Positions 44,701 to 51,510 of a stretch of DNA of 64,000 nucleotides are shown piece after piece. The notes below the pieces were generated by a model. The model did not search any database, had not been told where the DNA came from, and saw nothing but the letters and a program-made list of their open reading frames with translations. Position 1 is the stretch's first letter. Each line of letters opens with the position of its first letter. The stretch spans positions 47,786,079 to 47,850,078 of the forward strand of contig CM049309.1 in the NCBI GenBank assembly GCA_026874595.1, in the 5' to 3' direction. The position numbers and the translations under genes are program-made. The stretch comes from Sipunculus nudus. Lineage: Eukaryota > Annelida > Sipuncula > Golfingiida > Sipunculidae.

Positions 44701-44712
44701 ACCAAATCCCAT
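5582..44712 (-). CDS. FER: FES/FER-family non-receptor tyrosine kinase (F-BAR to linker; 3' part off the window)
   Basis: Cytoplasmic tyrosine kinase of the FES/FER (Fps) family. The F-BAR domain binds and bends membrane, and the SH2-kinase half signals in adhesion and cytoskeleton control. Nine coding exons, all with GT-AG borders and matching phases, give 477 residues: 44506-44712, 18389-18562, 17030-17126, 15492-15684, 14597-14734, 13315-13437, 9420-9548, 7539-7722, 5582-5767 (read right to left). The product starts MGFGNELQGKASHEALLHLQ and has the family-typical RVKADRDYAQTL; F-BAR spans about residues 1-260. A coiled-coil FX-type region follows (about 260-400), including the EPPPV-like EEPPVG near 400. 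The last exon is a basic, proline-rich linker. SH2 and kinase are missing only because the window ends. Invertebrates usually carry one such gene, so FER versus FES is not resolved. Confidence 0.9.
5768..7538. other. FER intron with a short tandem repeat near 6480-6720
   Basis: No gene seen. Around 6480-6720 two imperfect units about 112 bp apart repeat the phrases AAAGGTCAT, ATCAATATTTTGT and AAAAGATAATG. Further on are AT-rich, unremarkable stretches. Confidence 0.55.
7539..7722 (-). CDS. FER: FER exon (FX coiled coil, EPPPV-like motif)
   Basis: Encodes AVILKRKVAVLQREVQELKC, then HEEKYKLLEEMVSQPLNALG and DEEPPVGLDIQDLSGSNSGS plus K. It aligns with the FER stretch SQKQALEELKQSVQQLRCTE and KEPPPVVNYEEDA. 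Acceptor TTACAG, donor GTAAGA, ends in phase 0. Confidence 0.9.
7848..7864. repeat. 17-nt G homopolymer
   Basis: A run of 17 G follows a T-rich stretch, inside a FER intron (7723-9419). The remainder of that intron up to about 8680 shows nothing recognisable. Confidence 0.85.
8680..9215 (+). repeat. Three-unit degenerate tandem repeat ending in GACA repeats
   Basis: Units of about 150-170 bp each carry a TGACCTCTGACCTCAT-like phrase, then TATGCATGAATTTTGCTG-like, then GGTAAGTAATTGTGGTGACA-like sequence (near 8700, 8830 and 8990-9130). The array ends in GGACAGACAGACAGA and GGTATACCATTATACC. This looks like an unclassified short dispersed repeat of molluscan type. It encodes no protein. Confidence 0.55.
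9420..9548 (-). CDS. FER: FER exon (FX coiled coil)
   Basis: Encodes SKSQMTENCQIYATRRENKE, then RDLRETEESLIQLESRSDEN and DRK. Charged heptad-like sequence, equivalent to the FER coiled coil around LLNKEEAVLELEKRIEE. Acceptor TTTCAG, donor GTAAGT, phase 2 at both borders. Confidence 0.9.
9549..10022. other. FER intron, no gene seen
   Basis: AT-rich intron sequence without recognisable features. Confidence 0.55.
10023..10809. mobile_element. MITE with TACTGTGGTT ends, carrying another repeat
   Basis: The left end reads TACTGTGGTTGCTG; the right end, reverse-complemented, reads TACTGTGGTTAGCTTC. TA lies at both borders. Inside, 10161-10545 is homologous to 12835-13060 (ATTTATGTCC, TTTTCATTGCCCC, GATGTCTCCACATG, then GACA-type repeats and CCCAAATCAATGTCCCC). 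That suggests a second repeat nested in the MITE. Other members with the same ends are at 21699-22927 and 60705-60815. Confidence 0.6.
10976..11344 (-). pseudogene. Remnant of an APE/EEP endonuclease domain in Helentron-like copy A
   Basis: Minus-strand reading gives MCKLLKCQQLIEKPTNDHGN, then HLFTNCSHASVSTLGNTWSG and HKILFATI. It is homologous to the endonuclease of copy B. The catalytic SDH of the family reads SGH here, and the GDFN segment is not present, so the domain is dead. It ends about 30 bp before the element's 3' end, consistent with an endonuclease at the C terminus of a Helentron protein. Confidence 0.6.
12748..12782. repeat. GGAC/GACA short tandem repeat
   Basis: About nine imperfect tetranucleotide units near the 5' end of Helentron-like copy A. 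The same position in copies B and C carries GGAC or GTCC units, so this is part of the element. Confidence 0.8.
12835..13060 (+). repeat. Short dispersed repeat, second copy of the 10161-10545 sequence
   Basis: Shares GAATTTATGTCC, ATGTTTTAG, GATGTCTCCACATG, GACAGACAGACAGACGGACA and AAATCAATTTCCCCC with 10161-10545. Copy A of the Helentron-like element ends just before it. Class unknown; it could be a SINE or a MITE fragment. Confidence 0.5.
13315..13437 (-). CDS. FER: FER exon (F-BAR to FX boundary)
   Basis: Encodes EDPLSGKELEFEEELLQDYK, then GTLVANTLALDDLTLDSLQH. It aligns with the FER stretch EIEFDTSLLEENENL and NNLTAESLQ. Acceptor TTTTAG, donor GTGAAC, phase 2 at both borders. Confidence 0.9.
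13753..14408. repeat. Two-copy tandem duplication, 327 bp period, reads as identical
   Basis: 13753-14079 is repeated at 14080-14406, with agreement continuing to 14408. I saw no mismatch on reading the two copies side by side. It lies wholly within a FER intron. It is either a very recent duplication or a collapsed/expanded assembly artefact. Confidence 0.92.
14421..14629 (-). repeat. Six-unit tandem array of a FER exon end with its splice donor
   Basis: On the minus strand the unit is about ATGGAGTATAGATCATTTAT followed by AGAATCACACAG and GT. GT dinucleotides fall at 14596/14595, 14562/14561, 14528/14527, 14492/14491, 14458/14457 and 14424/14423, spaced 34, 34, 36, 34 and 34 bases. The first is the real donor of the exon at 14597-14734. 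The others lie in the intron with their own CACA-GTAT contexts, and the fifth reads CACAG|GTATGG, as good as the real site. Confidence 0.88.
14597..14734 (-). CDS. FER: FER exon (end of F-BAR); its 3' end is the first unit of a tandem array
   Basis: Encodes CKEVLMEYATLTDVTGEDYR, then QQEIYQAISGLSPKMEYRSF and IESH, ending CAC AG in phase 2. It matches the FER stretch around [20 protein letters not shown] and NNFIDVHR. The terminal 33 bases and the GTATTG donor are repeated five more times in the following intron (see repeat at 14421-14629). Reading past the first donor meets TGA at once (AGG TAT TGA), so only this donor keeps the protein open. Confidence 0.9.
14735..15491. other. FER intron with an AAT microsatellite
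   Basis: AT-rich intron. An AAT (TAA) trinucleotide run lies at about 15037-15068. No gene or transposon was recognised. Confidence 0.6.
15492..15684 (-). CDS. FER: FER exon (residues 160-224, F-BAR)
   Basis: Completes the split Gly and reads KPGSKLEDAKSKYLKTTVKL, then HNEYIIQINEAKLHQQSYL and ALPGLLDSQQNILENVSQS. It corresponds to the FER segment [20 protein letters not shown] and LHQNQYYDITLPLLLDSL. Acceptor TTCCAG, donor GTATGT, ends in phase 2. Confidence 0.92.
15749..16067. mobile_element. MITE with about 38 bp terminal inverted repeats
   Basis: The left end reads TTTAGGCCAAAAAAATAAAA then AGGTATGGTTCTTAGGCACT. The right end, reverse-complemented, reads TTTAGGCAAAAAAAAATAAA then AGGTATGGTTCTCAGGCACT. 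The 319 bp element has no coding capacity and contains a 15-nt G run (15996-16010). I could not see a clear target duplication, so the superfamily is left open. Confidence 0.7.
16068..17029. other. FER intron, no gene seen
   Basis: AT-rich intronic sequence. An 82-codon open frame at 16090-16338 has no recognisable content. Confidence 0.5.
17030..17126 (-). CDS. FER: FER exon (residues 128-160, F-BAR)
   Basis: Encodes VMDNLQKHKSEYDKMLSKAA and on to DLQAK, then splits a Gly codon (phase 1). Acceptor TATCAG, donor GTAAAT. It matches the FER helix around TELEKLKCSYRQL. Confidence 0.88.
17127..17751. other. FER intron, no gene seen
   Basis: Nothing recognised between the FER exon at 17030-17126 and the hAT-like MITE. 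The stretch after the MITE (18012-18388) is likewise featureless. Confidence 0.5.
17752..18011. mobile_element. hAT-like MITE, 260 bp
   Basis: The left end reads CAGGGCTAAACATTAAC; the right end, reverse-complemented, reads CAGGGCTTGACATTAAC. ACTAT directly flanks both ends (17747-17751 and 18012-18016). The CAGGGC terminus is typical of hAT elements, but hAT normally makes 8 bp duplications and only 5 bp match here. No transposase. Confidence 0.65.
18389..18562 (-). CDS. FER: FER exon (residues 70-127, F-BAR)
   Basis: Encodes AWSKILEETETMMNKV through LEQEYNK, 58 codons, phase 0 at both ends. It aligns with SWLLMIQQTEQLSRIM and the KKSYI segment of FER. The acceptor is CTACAG. The donor GTCCGT is weaker than the other donors of the gene. 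Confidence 0.9.
18563..19107. other. Start of the 25.9 kb FER intron, no gene seen
   Basis: Intronic sequence without recognised features. This intron runs from 18563 to 44505 and is by far the longest in either gene. Confidence 0.5.
19108..20232 (-). mobile_element. Helitron2/Helentron-like element, copy D (non-autonomous, different interior)
   Basis: On the minus strand it starts TTAGCTCAGCTGACTTAAAA, with a CTCAGCTGACTT / AAGTCAACTGAG hairpin at 20203-20232. It ends near 19108 with a decayed form of the family 3' end (TCAACTAAGGG, GAGACCAGTGGGTCCCTAG). The interior is not the endonuclease type. It is built of TGACCTTGACCTTTGACC-like phrases, GGAGTTATCATC, GACAGACAG, and CAGGTGGCNNCACCAGTCTT units, as in copy E. 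Confidence 0.55.
20233..20924. other. FER intron, no gene seen
   Basis: AT-rich intron without recognisable features. Confidence 0.5.
20925..21085 (+). repeat. GAGTCC/AAGTC-type degenerate short tandem repeat
   Basis: Imperfect copies of GAGTCCAAG and AGTCTGAGTCC with GAGTCC recurring about every 12-18 bases. Multiples of 3 dominate, so one frame is open and Ser/Glu/Lys rich (part of an 81-codon frame from 20829). There is no splice or codon evidence for translation. Confidence 0.65.
21086..21698. other. FER intron, no gene seen
   Basis: AT-rich sequence with a short T run near 21236. Nothing recognised. Confidence 0.5.
21699..22927. mobile_element. DNA element with perfect 16 bp ends TACTGTGGAAGTGGTT
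   Basis: The left end TACTGTGGAAGTGGTT and the reverse complement of the right end (22912-22927) are identical over 16 bases, with TA at both borders. The 1.2 kb interior holds a 66-codon open frame (22451-22651, MTTLTSWLKKSQLKRPRKEG...) that I do not recognise and that could be a transposase or zinc-finger remnant. It is related by its end to the MITEs at 10023-10809 and 60705-60815. Confidence 0.68.
22928..23450. other. FER intron, slightly CpG-richer, no gene seen
   Basis: Sequence with more CpG than its surroundings (for example GTCGACGATG, CACGGGCACCGC, AGCACGCGTAG). It contains no open frame or splice structure that I can support. Confidence 0.45.
23451..23510 (+). ncRNA. 5S rRNA-like fragment (internal promoter region), probably a pseudogene or SINE3 remnant
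   Basis: TTGGATGGGTGACCGC (23490-23505) equals the conserved 5S rRNA internal element and C-box. Upstream, AGTTAAG at 23460-23466 and TCGGTAAG at 23478-23485 fall at the spacing found in 5S rRNA, about 32 of 44 aligned bases without gaps. The flanking 5S arms are not recognisable. This is either a decayed 5S pseudogene or the head of a 5S-derived SINE. It is not an intact 5S gene. Confidence 0.55.
23511..24100. other. CpG-richer intronic stretch with a YY1-like motif
   Basis: CCAATATGGCCGCC near 23684-23697 fits the YY1 consensus. Several CpG-containing stretches follow up to about 24100. This could be a decayed or internal promoter within the long FER intron. No transcript structure can be read from sequence alone. 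Confidence 0.3.
24101..26148. other. FER intron, no gene seen
   Basis: About 2 kb of intronic sequence without recognisable repeats or coding signals. Confidence 0.5.
26149..26556 (+). repeat. Three-unit tandem repeat, about 140-150 bp period
   Basis: Units repeat the phrases ACAGGTGTTAATCTTCAG, AAAATTTTCACAGCAAC, GAATTCCAA.A.CACTG and CTGGTGGCCATA, ending in ACAGACAAACAGACAG. Open frames across it are by-products. Structurally it resembles the other GACA-terminated arrays in this window. Confidence 0.6.
26557..27815. other. FER intron with a short GTGACCA-type repeat at 27415-27545
   Basis: Mostly unremarkable AT-rich sequence. At 27415-27545 the phrase (T/A)TGACCA(T/C)CCCA recurs about five times in 130 bp. 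No gene was recognised. Confidence 0.5.
28444..29014 (-). pseudogene. APE/EEP-type endonuclease domain remnant in Helentron-like copy B
   Basis: Two minus-strand frames together show the domain order. The first gives FESSLFYIHTLTQSLQIVFL then YRSP (29014-28787). The second gives LNLPIVIMGDFNIDISNIIY, then LFKCQQLVREPTNDHGNTID, LVFSNCLNASVSTLENTWSD and HKILLATI (28866-28444). GDFN and SDH are the catalytic signatures of the exonuclease-endonuclease-phosphatase fold. One frame change lies in the 28787-28850 overlap. The frame ends about 40 codons after SDH, as in Helentron proteins, where the endonuclease is C-terminal; in LINEs a reverse transcriptase would follow. The G run at 28973-28992 reads as polyproline in this frame. 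Confidence 0.68.
28973..28992. repeat. 20-nt G homopolymer inside Helentron-like copy B
   Basis: Uninterrupted G run beside the endonuclease remnant. A second run of 14 G lies at 29625-29638. Confidence 0.9.
29625..29638. repeat. 14-nt G run, homologous position to runs in copies A and C
   Basis: The run lies in the same context as the run at 11927-11939 in copy A and, inverted, the C run at 58504-58517 in copy C. All are followed within about 70 bases by a short GC-rich segment. Confidence 0.75.
32306..35185. other. FER intron, no gene seen
   Basis: About 2.9 kb of AT-rich intron. Open frames at 33245-33962 and 34949-35140 show no recognisable protein, splice or codon signals. Confidence 0.5.
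35186..36350 (+). repeat. Dispersed repeat with about 150-190 bp tandem units and the GGTGGCGCCACC palindrome (copy II, best preserved)
   Basis: Six or more units, each with AAAATTTTGGCCNAATCGGTCA, a phrase like CCGAGATATGAG, GGCAGACAAACAGATGGACG, and a TGGCGCCACC palindrome (CGTGGCGCCACC near 35312; GGTGGCGCCACC at 36016-36027). It ends in a GC-richer tail (36150-36350) shared with copy I, including GAGGAGTTCTCCGGACACC and TTTTGGCGGATACAAT. Conservation of the tail indicates a defined element end. Coding capacity is absent. Confidence 0.75.
36351..38454. other. FER intron, no gene seen
   Basis: AT-rich intron without recognised features. Confidence 0.5.
38455..39645 (+). repeat. Palindrome-bearing tandem repeat, copy III
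   Basis: Eight or so degenerate units of roughly 115-150 bp. They share CAAAATTTCAGGC, CACTCCTGAGATATGTGTGA and GGTGG(C/T)(A/G)CCA(C/T)C; CGTGGCGCCACC is intact near 38635. Tail phrases GTTCACATGTAACC and CAGAAAGATCAGTCCAGGAG match the tail of copies I and II. Confidence 0.7.
39646..41274. other. FER intron, no gene seen
   Basis: AT-rich intron without recognised repeats or coding signals. Confidence 0.5.
41275..41645 (+). repeat. Palindrome-bearing tandem repeat, copy IV
   Basis: Three units of about 130 bp with GTGGCACCACC, CTTGTGTATGAGAAAGCCAT and CAAAATTTCAGGCTGATA, diverged from copies I-III. No tail is present. Confidence 0.65.
41646..42194. other. FER intron, no gene seen
   Basis: Contains a short local repeat of the phrase CTTGGCCTGTT(G/C)CNAAATCTG at about 41750-41940. 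Nothing else was recognised. Confidence 0.5.
42195..43260 (+). repeat. Three-unit degenerate tandem repeat, about 290-335 bp period
   Basis: The phrase TTGAGAGAG recurs near 42421, 42708 and 43041, each followed by a GAACAATTTGGCTGAACAGTTT-like stretch. Later in the units come GCAGGTGGCACCACAA/CC and GATGCTAGCTCCTGC. It shares the GGTGGC.CCACC core with the other arrays but has a different body. Confidence 0.6.
43261..44505. other. End of the long FER intron, no gene seen
   Basis: AT-rich intron upstream (in genome coordinates) of the FER first coding exon. Nothing recognised. Confidence 0.5.
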
Positions 44713-44715
44713 CAA
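44506..44715 (-). CDS. FER: FER first coding exon (residues 1-69)
   Basis: The acceptor TTACAG precedes TTG then ATG (44712-44710), so only three untranslated bases lie in this exon and a separate 5' UTR exon must exist upstream. It encodes the N-terminal F-BAR helix, MGFGNELQ through NTPLSA, and ends in phase 0 at a GTAAGT donor. The start matches the universal MGF start of FES and FER. Confidence 0.9.
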
Positions 44716-44804
44716 CTGTAATGTCAGAAAAAATTATACATAAATTTTTAATTAGTAAGAAATATGTTCAGACAAACTTAACATATACAGATCTTGCATC
44801 TAGG

Positions 44805-44811
<7 letters not shown>

Positions 44812-44871
<60 letters not shown>
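44812..44871. repeat. Compound (TA)n(GA)n microsatellite
   Basis: About 17 TA units followed directly by about 12 GA units, 100 bp upstream (in FER orientation) of the first FER coding exon. A likely length-polymorphic locus. Confidence 0.9.
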
Positions 44872-45479
44872 TAAACTGAATAGTAAAATTAGTTCTGTAT
44901 AAGCAATTTTTATAATGCCACCCATGATACTTTGAAACTAGAAATATCTTCTTTAAAGAACAGGTCATGTAACCCTCCCACTTTATTCAAGCTTTATTTA
45001 CCTATTAATTATTATATGACATTAAGACTAGTTTATGGTAGCTATATTCCTGAGGACAGCAAAATGGTTACCAGTCCAGCAAAGGACTGCCAGAAAGTCA
45101 ATGTTGTTATAATACTTATATGTTGATGACTGCATGAATTATGTTGTTAACAAACACAAACACACACACAAATACAGAAAAATGCCTGTTTGTCTGGCAG
45201 AGGTAATGAACATACATGTATTTCATTAATTGAAGCAAGTAAAGTATCCCTGTCTTGATAAGGTATGTCACTATGTGCATATATGGACGGACAATATGTT
45301 AATTAGAATTCATCAAGTTATGTAGCCCAACTGAATCTTTAAGGGGTTTAAAGGGTTTTTATTTTAAGAGTCCAATTCAATCAGGCTACATGTTACAAGG
45401 GGAGGCAGACAAAATTAGTGTCAAAATCAAGACCCAGGCAGCTGGAAATTAAAATGTTTTCTGTTTTCACAAGTACCAT

Positions 45480-45620
45480 GTCTCAGAGAGGTGCATCAGT
45501 TATTCTATAGTTGTGCCCATTAACTGGAACAGACTGTACCCCTTATCAGTGCAGAACTGGAAACAAGCGGTATCGCACAGCAATTTGCGACGCAAAATTG
45601 ACCTGCTGGGAACCAAATTC
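45480..45620 (+). pseudogene. Possible C-terminal fragment of a LINE reverse transcriptase protein
   Basis: Plus-strand translation reads SIVVPINWNRLYPLSVQNWK then QAVSHSNLRR. This resembles the common LINE tail motif (R-x-I-x-x-W-N-x-L-P, then a short spacer and F-K). Only about 35 codons match, so support is weak. The rest of 44872-46119 shows nothing else. Confidence 0.25.
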
Positions 45621-46119
45621 CATTTCCTATCTGTGTCTGCGAATCTGCCTCATCTTTTGAGGAGAACATTTCTGGGACACCAATGCGTGGAGAAACTTCA
45701 ACTTGAGTAAAAAATACATTAAAGTGTCAACACTAACTGATCTTAATCAGACTAAACCATTTTTCTTAAATATAAGCAGTCTTTATAGAAAACATTTTCA
45801 GGGTAGAAATAAGGGCTGAAAAGTATTTCTGCTGCCTGGCAATTGCCTCGAGAAAACCATGGCAGAAACTTGCCAAACCTAAACTGTCCATATAATTACA
45901 ATCATATGGTTCCAGGTCTAGCAAAGTGCCGGGAATGTCAACCTTTTAAATCCTCAGTTACAATTCAATATTACAATTGTCAAATTCCCAATTATGCAGA
46001 AATGTGGGGAAAAAATAAAAATAAATGTGTTCTTTTGCCCCCATCCTATAATCTGATCCGCTTTTCTGGGCATTTCAATCTGTCACAGGTGATGAAACAT
46101 ACACACAGGCCTATACTAT

Positions 46120-46905
46120 TGTTATGGAGTAGGAAAGTGCATATTTGTGACTTAACACATATTTCAAGGAATATTTCACATTTCATATTTCACAAATACA
46201 AGCTCAGTTTCAGGCATGTCAGACTGAACAATTAATGACTTCTCATAATTGATGACACCCAACAACCAGTCATCCTGTCACACACATATAGGCTTCTCTC
46301 CCAATTTAATCAGAGAACAGTACACCAAACCATTATATGGTCTATTTTAAGTCTGTACAAACAGAAATAGTGTCACAGAATGACTTATGTGTTTAGTCTT
46401 TATGAGGGAATGGTAGAACACAATTAAAACATGTTATTTTATGAGACTCCGCATGTGTATATAAGCACTGTCCTCCAAATAGGACTTGTAGGTCAGTCTA
46501 TAACTGGATGTATGTCAGGTCAGACTTGGGATTTTCCGTAGCACTTTTGTCGAATCAGATCTCACGAAAGTGAGGAGGAACACTTACAACTCTGATGTAA
46601 TTGTGACCTACTTTGGGTCATCCAATAAGGTTTAGCTTTTATGACGAAATGCAGAAATATGGATATGAATGTCTCATATGTCACGTGAAAGCTGTGTAAC
46701 AAAACTATCTGTAGTGCACACAGAGAGTCAGAGAGACGGGGAATCTCTTGCCAGGCCGGCAGGCCTCAGCAGAGATTATCCCAGAACTCTTGCTATTGAA
46801 TAAAGACTTCTATCATCAAATTGGTCTTGGAACATTGTCAGCCACGCGCATCAGCAACTGCTTGTGATACAGTGTGGGGACATCCCCAACCCCACATCTG
46901 TATCA
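46120..46905 (+). repeat. 5' LTR
   Basis: Starts TGTTATGGAG and ends CTGTATCA. It contains TATATAA at 46458-46464 and AATAAA at 46799-46804, which fixes the plus orientation and suggests U3, R and U5 in that order. Confidence 0.9.
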
Positions 46906-49762
46906 TTATGGTGGAGACCGGGTCCCGTATCATTTTGGTGGATGAACCAGGATTCACTTCCAGCACATCCGCACCAGGAAAACCAACAATGCTGCCAGCT
47001 GGAGTGAAGAATGAAGATCCCCCCCCCCCCTCACAGCCACAGGTGCCATTGACTGGTCTATCAACCCATGCACTAGAACCTCACCCAGGTACCGGATCAC
47101 AGCCTAACATCAAGAATGTCATCTCTGCTGCTGAAGGTATCAAACTTTTGCTAAGAACTCTCTCTTCAAACTTTAACTTGGCTGCAGTTTCTCAGTGCTC
47201 TGCTTGAGAAGATCAAAGACTCTCTCTGTATATCTTTAAACCAAAAGGACACTGTGATCAGCATATTGCTTTAACCATGAATTCAAGTTGCAAAAATGAC
47301 TTTTTTCACTTCAAAAAGTGCTGTGAAATAAGCCTGAGATCATCATTGTTCCTGACCAGCACATAAAAAATAATCAATATCGGGACAAGCCAGCTTCGGG
47401 CCTATGTCAACAATACTCCTGGCCATACCACGTGCACTGTGTTTTGTGTGACAACAAGTTCCTCGCTATGTTCCTGCAACTACTAGAAGCAGATTTGCTG
47501 TTCTACTGCTATCTTCTGCATCACCTTCCATACCATGACTCCAGGGAGAAAAAGAAAACCAAGTCAGCTGAGAAGACAACTTAAGACCCAAAGATGACGA
47601 GACTTCCTGAGGTAATGAAAAACAAAACCAGAGACTCTGAATTTTACATGCCCAATGAAAATTTGGGGCATTTCAGAATATTTTGCATGTATATGTTGTA
47701 AACAAAAAAAATATATATGCAGTACACTATAACTTTCTCTTATTGCTGTGTCATAGTTGTAATATGATATAATTTAATGTCTCTGTCTAATTGATAGGTT
47801 AGGAAGAGGCTTACAAAAAAAACACATAAAACAGTGTAGAACTGTCAATGTTAGATTTGATATAGTAATGTCTATCTAAGATGTTTATATGTAATGTCAC
47901 CAAAGTGACTGTATTGATTTAAATACAATAATTCTAGAGAAGAGCAATATGCAAAACCATCAGCATGTAAGCATTCATTTATATTGAGATTTTCTCATGT
48001 GTTGTTCCATACCAAATCAACAGGTATCGAAATGCTCTCTTGGCTATAAATTTAATGGAATGGTAGCACATTGTGTCACCAAAGCACAATGCGATGCTTA
48101 TTTTCAATTGTCACAGTTTGGTCCTCAAACACGGGTTCATTGGAAGCCCCCCAATATATAGGGAATTGGACAAACTGGGGAGTGTGATGACTCCAAAAGT
48201 CAATAATGCACTGACCTGTGGTCACATTATTGCCTAAAACAAGGGTTTGATTTGGTTAACCTCATTAATAGCTGGAAATGCCAGGCAAGATATGAAGGTT
48301 AACACAGGAATTCTTCTCATAGGAATTTCACATTTACGCATACTATGACAGACGTGTTTCATGAGCAAATGCATTCTGGTCATGCATTCATGATACTGAT
48401 AACCCATAAACCAATATGTGGAATGACAAGGATTTCAATCATTAACATTACTCATAATTTAATTCATCATTCTGCAGATGTATGTTTGATCTTACACATA
48501 AATAGCATGCAATAAAATTACCATCAAAATCCATATGTGGTTTGATCGATACCTGCACCTGTCAGAGAATTATTTCATTATCATCACATTTTCACACATA
48601 TTTCGCCTTGCTCCTGCACAGAAAATGGGTAATAAATGGGAATATATGTACACATTCCTCTGTCGTTAGGAATGACATCATTCTGTCATGTACTTATCCG
48701 CTGGTAAGGTACACCAGTTGTGTTATGCTAAAGGAATAGCAAAACAACCTTCCATTATTCACAATTCCACTTGTCCCAATGGCAAGTATGAAAGCCAAGA
48801 TGTATTTTGAATCATTGGTACTGATCAACACACAGAGCAGATTGTCATGTACCTATGTATATGTTAAACTTTTAGGCACAAGAGTATATACACCTTGTCA
48901 TATAAGGAATTCATTATCAATTTCTCAATAGAAATTGTATGTTTAGCTACAGGCATTGCTAATTCACTTGTTATAATTGGTAATGCATATTGCTGTTCGA
49001 CAGAACATCTTTATGTAACATCACTTACTGTATGCTAGAATGGTTTACATACTTTGAATTATTCCATTGCTTACACAGTATGCATAGTACTTGTATATTC
49101 TAGCTGTGCATTCATTATGAACATGATGCTATGATCATTTCTATTAAGATGTTTATTTATTGATTCTACTTAGATGCTGTCATACTTATATAATCTAAAG
49201 TTTAATGCTTATATTCGGATGTCGAATAATGTCATCATAGTCGCGATGTTGTTCCTGATTTTATTACAAATCAGCATTTTATCTTCTAGATAATGTTTAG
49301 GATTGTCAATTCACAAAAAAACATTGTCTTTAGAACATATAGGTATAGCTATAGAATTATATATGTTGTTCTCAGCTTATTTAGGATAGCTTAAGCATTG
49401 TTGTTGTACTCATATCGATTTAAAACATGCACTACTTTATTCCTTACATTGTTACATCTGGAACTGTGACATATGTTCATGTACTTCACATCTATATTGA
49501 TATGTGCAATCTATTACACCTCAGTGATGTAATACTTTACTCTCTACAGACATATATCCAACACACTGTCACTAGTGCCAGCTAGTTCTATTCACATTAT
49601 GGCTACTGTTCTTGCAGTAAATACAGACTTAAGCAGTGTATCTTGATCTTTACACATTATGTATTTCTGTCATCTACATTCCAGTTACATTTCTTGAAAT
49701 AACTAATTTTTCTCCGCCTTAGCCCATGAGGCCGGAGCCTCATTCTGAATACCAGAGGGATA

Positions 49763-50548
49763 TGTTATGGAGTAGGAAAGTGCATATTTGTGACTTAACA
49801 CATATTTCAAGGAATATTTCACATTTCATATTTCACAAATACAAGCTCAGTTTCAGGCATGTCAGACTGAACAATTAATGACTTCTCATAATTGATGACA
49901 CCCAACAACCAGTCATCCTGTCACACACATATAGGCTTCTCTCCCAATTTAATCAGAGAACAGTACACCAAACCATTATATGGTCTATTTTAAGTCTGTA
50001 CAAACAGAAATAGTGTCACAGAATGACTTATGTGTTTAGTCTTTATGAGGGAATGGTAGAACACAATTAAAACATGTTATTTTATGAGACTCCGCATGTG
50101 TATATAAGCACTGTCCTCCAAATAGGACTTGTAGGTCAGTCTATAACTGGATGTATGTCAGGTCAGACTTGGGATTTTCCGTAGCACTTTTGTCGAATCA
50201 GATCTCACGAAAGTGAGGAGGAACACTTACAACTCTGATGTAATTGTGACCTACTTTGGGTCATCCAATAAGGTTTAGCTTTTATGACGAAATGCAGAAA
50301 TATGGATATGAATGTCTCATATGTCACGTGAAAGCTGTGTAACAAAACTATCTGTAGTGCACACAGAGAGTCAGAGAGACGGGGAATCTCTTGCCAGGCC
50401 GGCAGGCCTCAGCAGAGATTATCCCAGAACTCTTGCTATTGAATAAAGACTTCTATCATCAAATTGGTCTTGGAACATTGTCAGCCACGCGCATCAGCAA
50501 CTGCTTGTGATACAGTGTGGGGACATCCCCAACCCCACATCTGTATCA
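49763..50548 (+). repeat. 3' LTR
   Basis: Same 786 bp as the 5' LTR. I found no difference when reading the two through. It lies about 1 kb before the FER/brahma promoter region, pointing towards it. Confidence 0.9.
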
Positions 50549-51400
50549 CTATAGATAAAAGATTTACTCGCCCGCGGAGCAGACACATTGGGGGAATCCC
50601 TGTGAAACTGAAAAAGTCCTGGGCACTAGTCAACAAAAAAGTTTATGTTTCGTATTATATTTGGAAGGTTAACCATAATATTGTACAAATATATATAAAA
50701 AACAGTGCATTTCAAATGAATTTGTCATGTTTCTAAAAAAACAGACAAAATGATGCAGAAGCAATGTAAAAGATGAAAGCACACACTGTGTTGTTAAAGG
50801 ACAAATTTATTTAAACTTTAATGCTTTTGCGGAAATGCAAAGTTTTATAAAAAAAAACTACAATAATAATATAGTATTCAGTCAATTCCATGCAAAGTGA
50901 ACACTTTTACTTTAGATTCCAAAGGTGACCTATGTTTTAATTAAGCGCTGCAGCTCCACCTATTTATTATAACTATACAAACTGCTGATGATTTGAACCC
51001 CTCACCATGGCAAGGAGTAGACTTGCAATTTTCTTTCCTATAATTATAAATATATAATTAATATTTACAATCTTCTACAGAGCCACTATGGCATTACTTA
51101 AAATGATGAGGTGACCATATTTCAACAATTTAATTCTGAATATCTATTGCTTGTATAGGTATGTTTCATCCACTATTTAATATATATAAATTAACTATAT
51201 GCCGTTGAATAACTTGTATTGTTATTTATATATATATATAACTCAAAAGTATTATTACCAAATAGTGTACATGATAACATTTCAGAACTTTATTTAGTTA
51301 ACACAAATCTGACAAGTACATAAATTGCTGATCAAAATACTGTAATTGCTAATCAAAATTTTATTTGATAAGCAATACTGCTACACATTATTTTCTCAAC
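50549..51400. other. FER intron near the promoter, no gene seen
   Basis: AT-rich stretch between the 3' LTR and the FER 5' UTR exon. A short TA run lies at 51227-51240. Confidence 0.5.
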
Positions 51401-51510
51401 AACTCGAGCACTGCAGTGTCGGTCTCACTTGACACAGTCCACAACTGAATAGCAGCTGAGCGAGGGCAAAGACTGCAGCTGAAATGAATGGTTTGCATTT
51501 GTAAACTTAC

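Larger units (their letters stand above)
46120..50548 (+). mobile_element. LTR retrotransposon, 4.4 kb, likely recent and non-autonomous
   Basis: Two 786 bp long terminal repeats, TG...CA, flank a 2.86 kb interior. The target duplication CTAT lies at 46116-46119 and 50549-50552. A TGG-beginning primer-binding-site-like stretch starts at 46909, three bases after the 5' LTR, and a short purine-rich stretch precedes the 3' LTR. I recognise no pol in the interior, so it is broken or naturally non-autonomous. Family (Gypsy, BEL or Copia) cannot be assigned. It lies in the first FER intron, antisense to FER. Identical LTRs imply a young insertion. Confidence 0.88.

Noticed and set aside
45843-46235. 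130-codon plus-strand open frame with a KCREC motif
   Set aside because: It continues into the LTR of the retroelement and shows no domain; Cys spacing is too sparse for a zinc finger.
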